Below, in pieces: positions 63,153 to 64,000 of a stretch of 64,000 bases of DNA. The position numbers and the translations under genes are program-made. The first letter of the stretch is position 1. Every line of letters starts with the position of its first letter. The stretch is from positions 1,116,001 to 1,180,000 of the forward strand of contig NZ_JACIDM010000001.1 of assembly GCF_014196335.1 (NCBI RefSeq), in the 5' to 3' direction. Source of the stretch: Brevundimonas lenta (lineage in GTDB: Bacteria; Pseudomonadota; Alphaproteobacteria; Caulobacterales; Caulobacteraceae). Below the pieces are notes generated by a model that was not told the origin of the DNA, ran no database searches, and worked only from the letters and a program-made list of their open reading frames with translations.

Positions 63153-64000
63153 ATGACCATTGATCCCGCGGCCGAGACCGCACGCTGGCTGGCGACGATG
63201 TCGCCCGAGGAGACGGCGCGCGCCGTCAGCTACACCCAGGGCGGCCACTGGCTGCTGCTGTGGGGCGCGATCGTCGGGATCGTGGTCGCATGGCTGATCA
63301 TCCGCCTGGGCTGGCTGAGCGCGATTCGCGACCGGCTGGAGCGCCGCCGCGGACGGCCGGTGCTGGTCTCGCTGGTGGTCGGGATCGTCTATCTGGCGCT
63401 GAGCTTCGCGCTGACCCTGCCGTGGGCGATCTATGAGAACTGGTGGCGGGAGAAGCAGTACGGCCTGACCGAACAGCCTCTGACGGGCTGGCTGACCGAG
63501 GCGCTGATGAGCGGGGCGATCTCGACCCTGTTCACGGCCCTGCTGCTGGTCGGCATCTACTTCCTGATCCGCCGGGCGCGGCGGCTGTGGTGGATGTGGG
63601 CGGCGGGCCTGACGGCGGTGTTCGTGGTGTTCGGCCTGCTGATCTCGCCGATCCTGATCGAGCCCCTGTTCAACACCTACACCCCGGCCCCGAACGGTGA
63701 GGTGCGCGACGCCGTGGTCGAGCTGGCCCACAAGACCGGGACGCCGGATGACAAGATCTACATCTACGACGGCTCGAAACAGTCCGACCGCTACACCGCC
63801 AATGTCTCGGGTCTGTTCGGCTCGGCGCGGGTGGCGATGAGCGACGTGATGTTCGCCAAGGGCGCGGACATCGCGGAGGTGCGCGGCGTCGTGGGCCACG
63901 AGATGGGCCACTATGTGCACATGCATTCGCTCTGGATGACCGGGATCGTGATCATCATGGCGGCGGTCGGCTTCTGGCTGATCGACCTGTTCTATCCGCT
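63153..64000 (+). CDS. M48 family metallopeptidase (Ste24/CAAX protease-like), cut by window end
   Basis: M48 peptidases are membrane zinc proteases. The frame runs from ATG 63153 to the end of the window without a stop (at least 282 residues). There is a strong AGGAGGGG ribosome binding site before the start. Several membrane spans occur in the first 200 residues, and the zinc motif HEMGH is at about residue 249 (VVGHEMGHYVHMH). YDGSKQSDRYTANVSGLFG upstream of it is typical of the Ste24-like group. It is divergent from the TonB receptor. Confidence 0.88.
   Translation, partial: MTIDPAAETARWLATMSPEETARAVSYTQGGHWLLLWGAIVGIVVAWLIIRLGWLSAIRDRLERRRGRPVLVSLVVGIVYLALSFALTLPWAIYENWWREKQYGLTEQPLTGWLTEALMSGAISTLFTALLLVGIYFLIRRARRLWWMWAAGLTAVFVVFGLLISPILIEPLFNTYTPAPNGEVRDAVVELAHKTGTPDDKIYIYDGSKQSDRYTANVSGLFGSARVAMSDVMFAKGADIAEVRGVVGHEMGHYVHMHSLWMTGIVIIMAAVGFWLIDLFYP

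Overview
The window is high-GC DNA from an alphaproteobacterium of the Caulobacteraceae, most likely Brevundimonas. The main evidence is a Caulobacter-type flagellar run (fliG-flbE/fliH-fliN-flbD-flhA), an F0 ATP synthase operon (atpI-B-E-b'-b) separate from F1, and a compact petABC operon. I recognised no rRNA, tRNA, CRISPR array, prophage or conventional insertion sequence. The assignment rests on gene content and order only; no database search was possible.

Layout. 1-6.3 kb: flagellar genes, with a class A beta-lactamase placed between flbD and flhA. 6.2-6.8 kb: a DUF559 nuclease gene enclosed by two inverted palindromic units. 6.8-11.4 kb: membrane protein, CHASE3 histidine kinase, single-domain response regulator, REC-HisKA_2 kinase, Nudix hydrolase and CsbD stress protein. 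11.4-17 kb: secreted proteins, CoxE-like VWA protein, GNAT, histone-deacetylase-like hydrolase, histidine phosphatase and cyclophilin. 17-20.6 kb: xseB, a tRNA-binding-domain protein, ispA and dxs. 22.2-24.9 kb: F0 ATP synthase. 25.6-30.3 kb (minus strand): the glycine cleavage operon gcvT-gcvH-gcvPA-gcvPB behind a tandem glycine riboswitch. 30.3-33.9 kb: adenine-type deaminase, argS and a secreted protein. 34-38.8 kb: ispH, an MliC-DUF4232 lipoprotein, kbl-tdh and an OGFr-domain protein. 38.7-45 kb: small membrane protein, topoisomerase IB with a small partner, rlmJ, ABM monooxygenase, glutamine amidotransferase and hybrid kinase. 45-50.5 kb: hemF, outer-membrane protein, M19 dipeptidase, a sulfotransferase/beta-hydroxylase pair and trmL. 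50.7-53.5 kb: petABC. 53.6-59.7 kb: two tandem M28 peptidases, a RidA-like protein, a DCC protein and a DUF4166 reductase. 59.7-63 kb: DUF6607 protein and TonB receptor. 63.1 kb to the end: a truncated M48 protease.

How genes work together. The tandem riboswitch places glycine cleavage under glycine control, and kbl-tdh about 6 kb away makes glycine from threonine. dxs, ispA and ispH serve isoprenoid synthesis; petABC and F0 serve respiration. Two perfect matches to the alphaproteobacterial general-stress (EcfG) promoter consensus, GGAAC-N16-CGTT, lie upstream of csbD and of the topoisomerase IB pair. This suggests part of the window belongs to the general stress regulon.

The most unusual structure is a family of two-hairpin palindromic units, in head-to-head pairs at three places. 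One pair encloses the DUF559 nuclease gene, supplies its probable ribosome binding site and encodes its C-terminal tail. The other two pairs enclose no gene and look like reduced forms. The second hairpin differs in sequence at every copy but keeps its base pairing. This may be a nuclease-linked repeat element comparable in logic to REP/RAYT systems. Two further unrelated palindromic mosaics lie at 13.9-14.1 kb and 20.6-20.8 kb.
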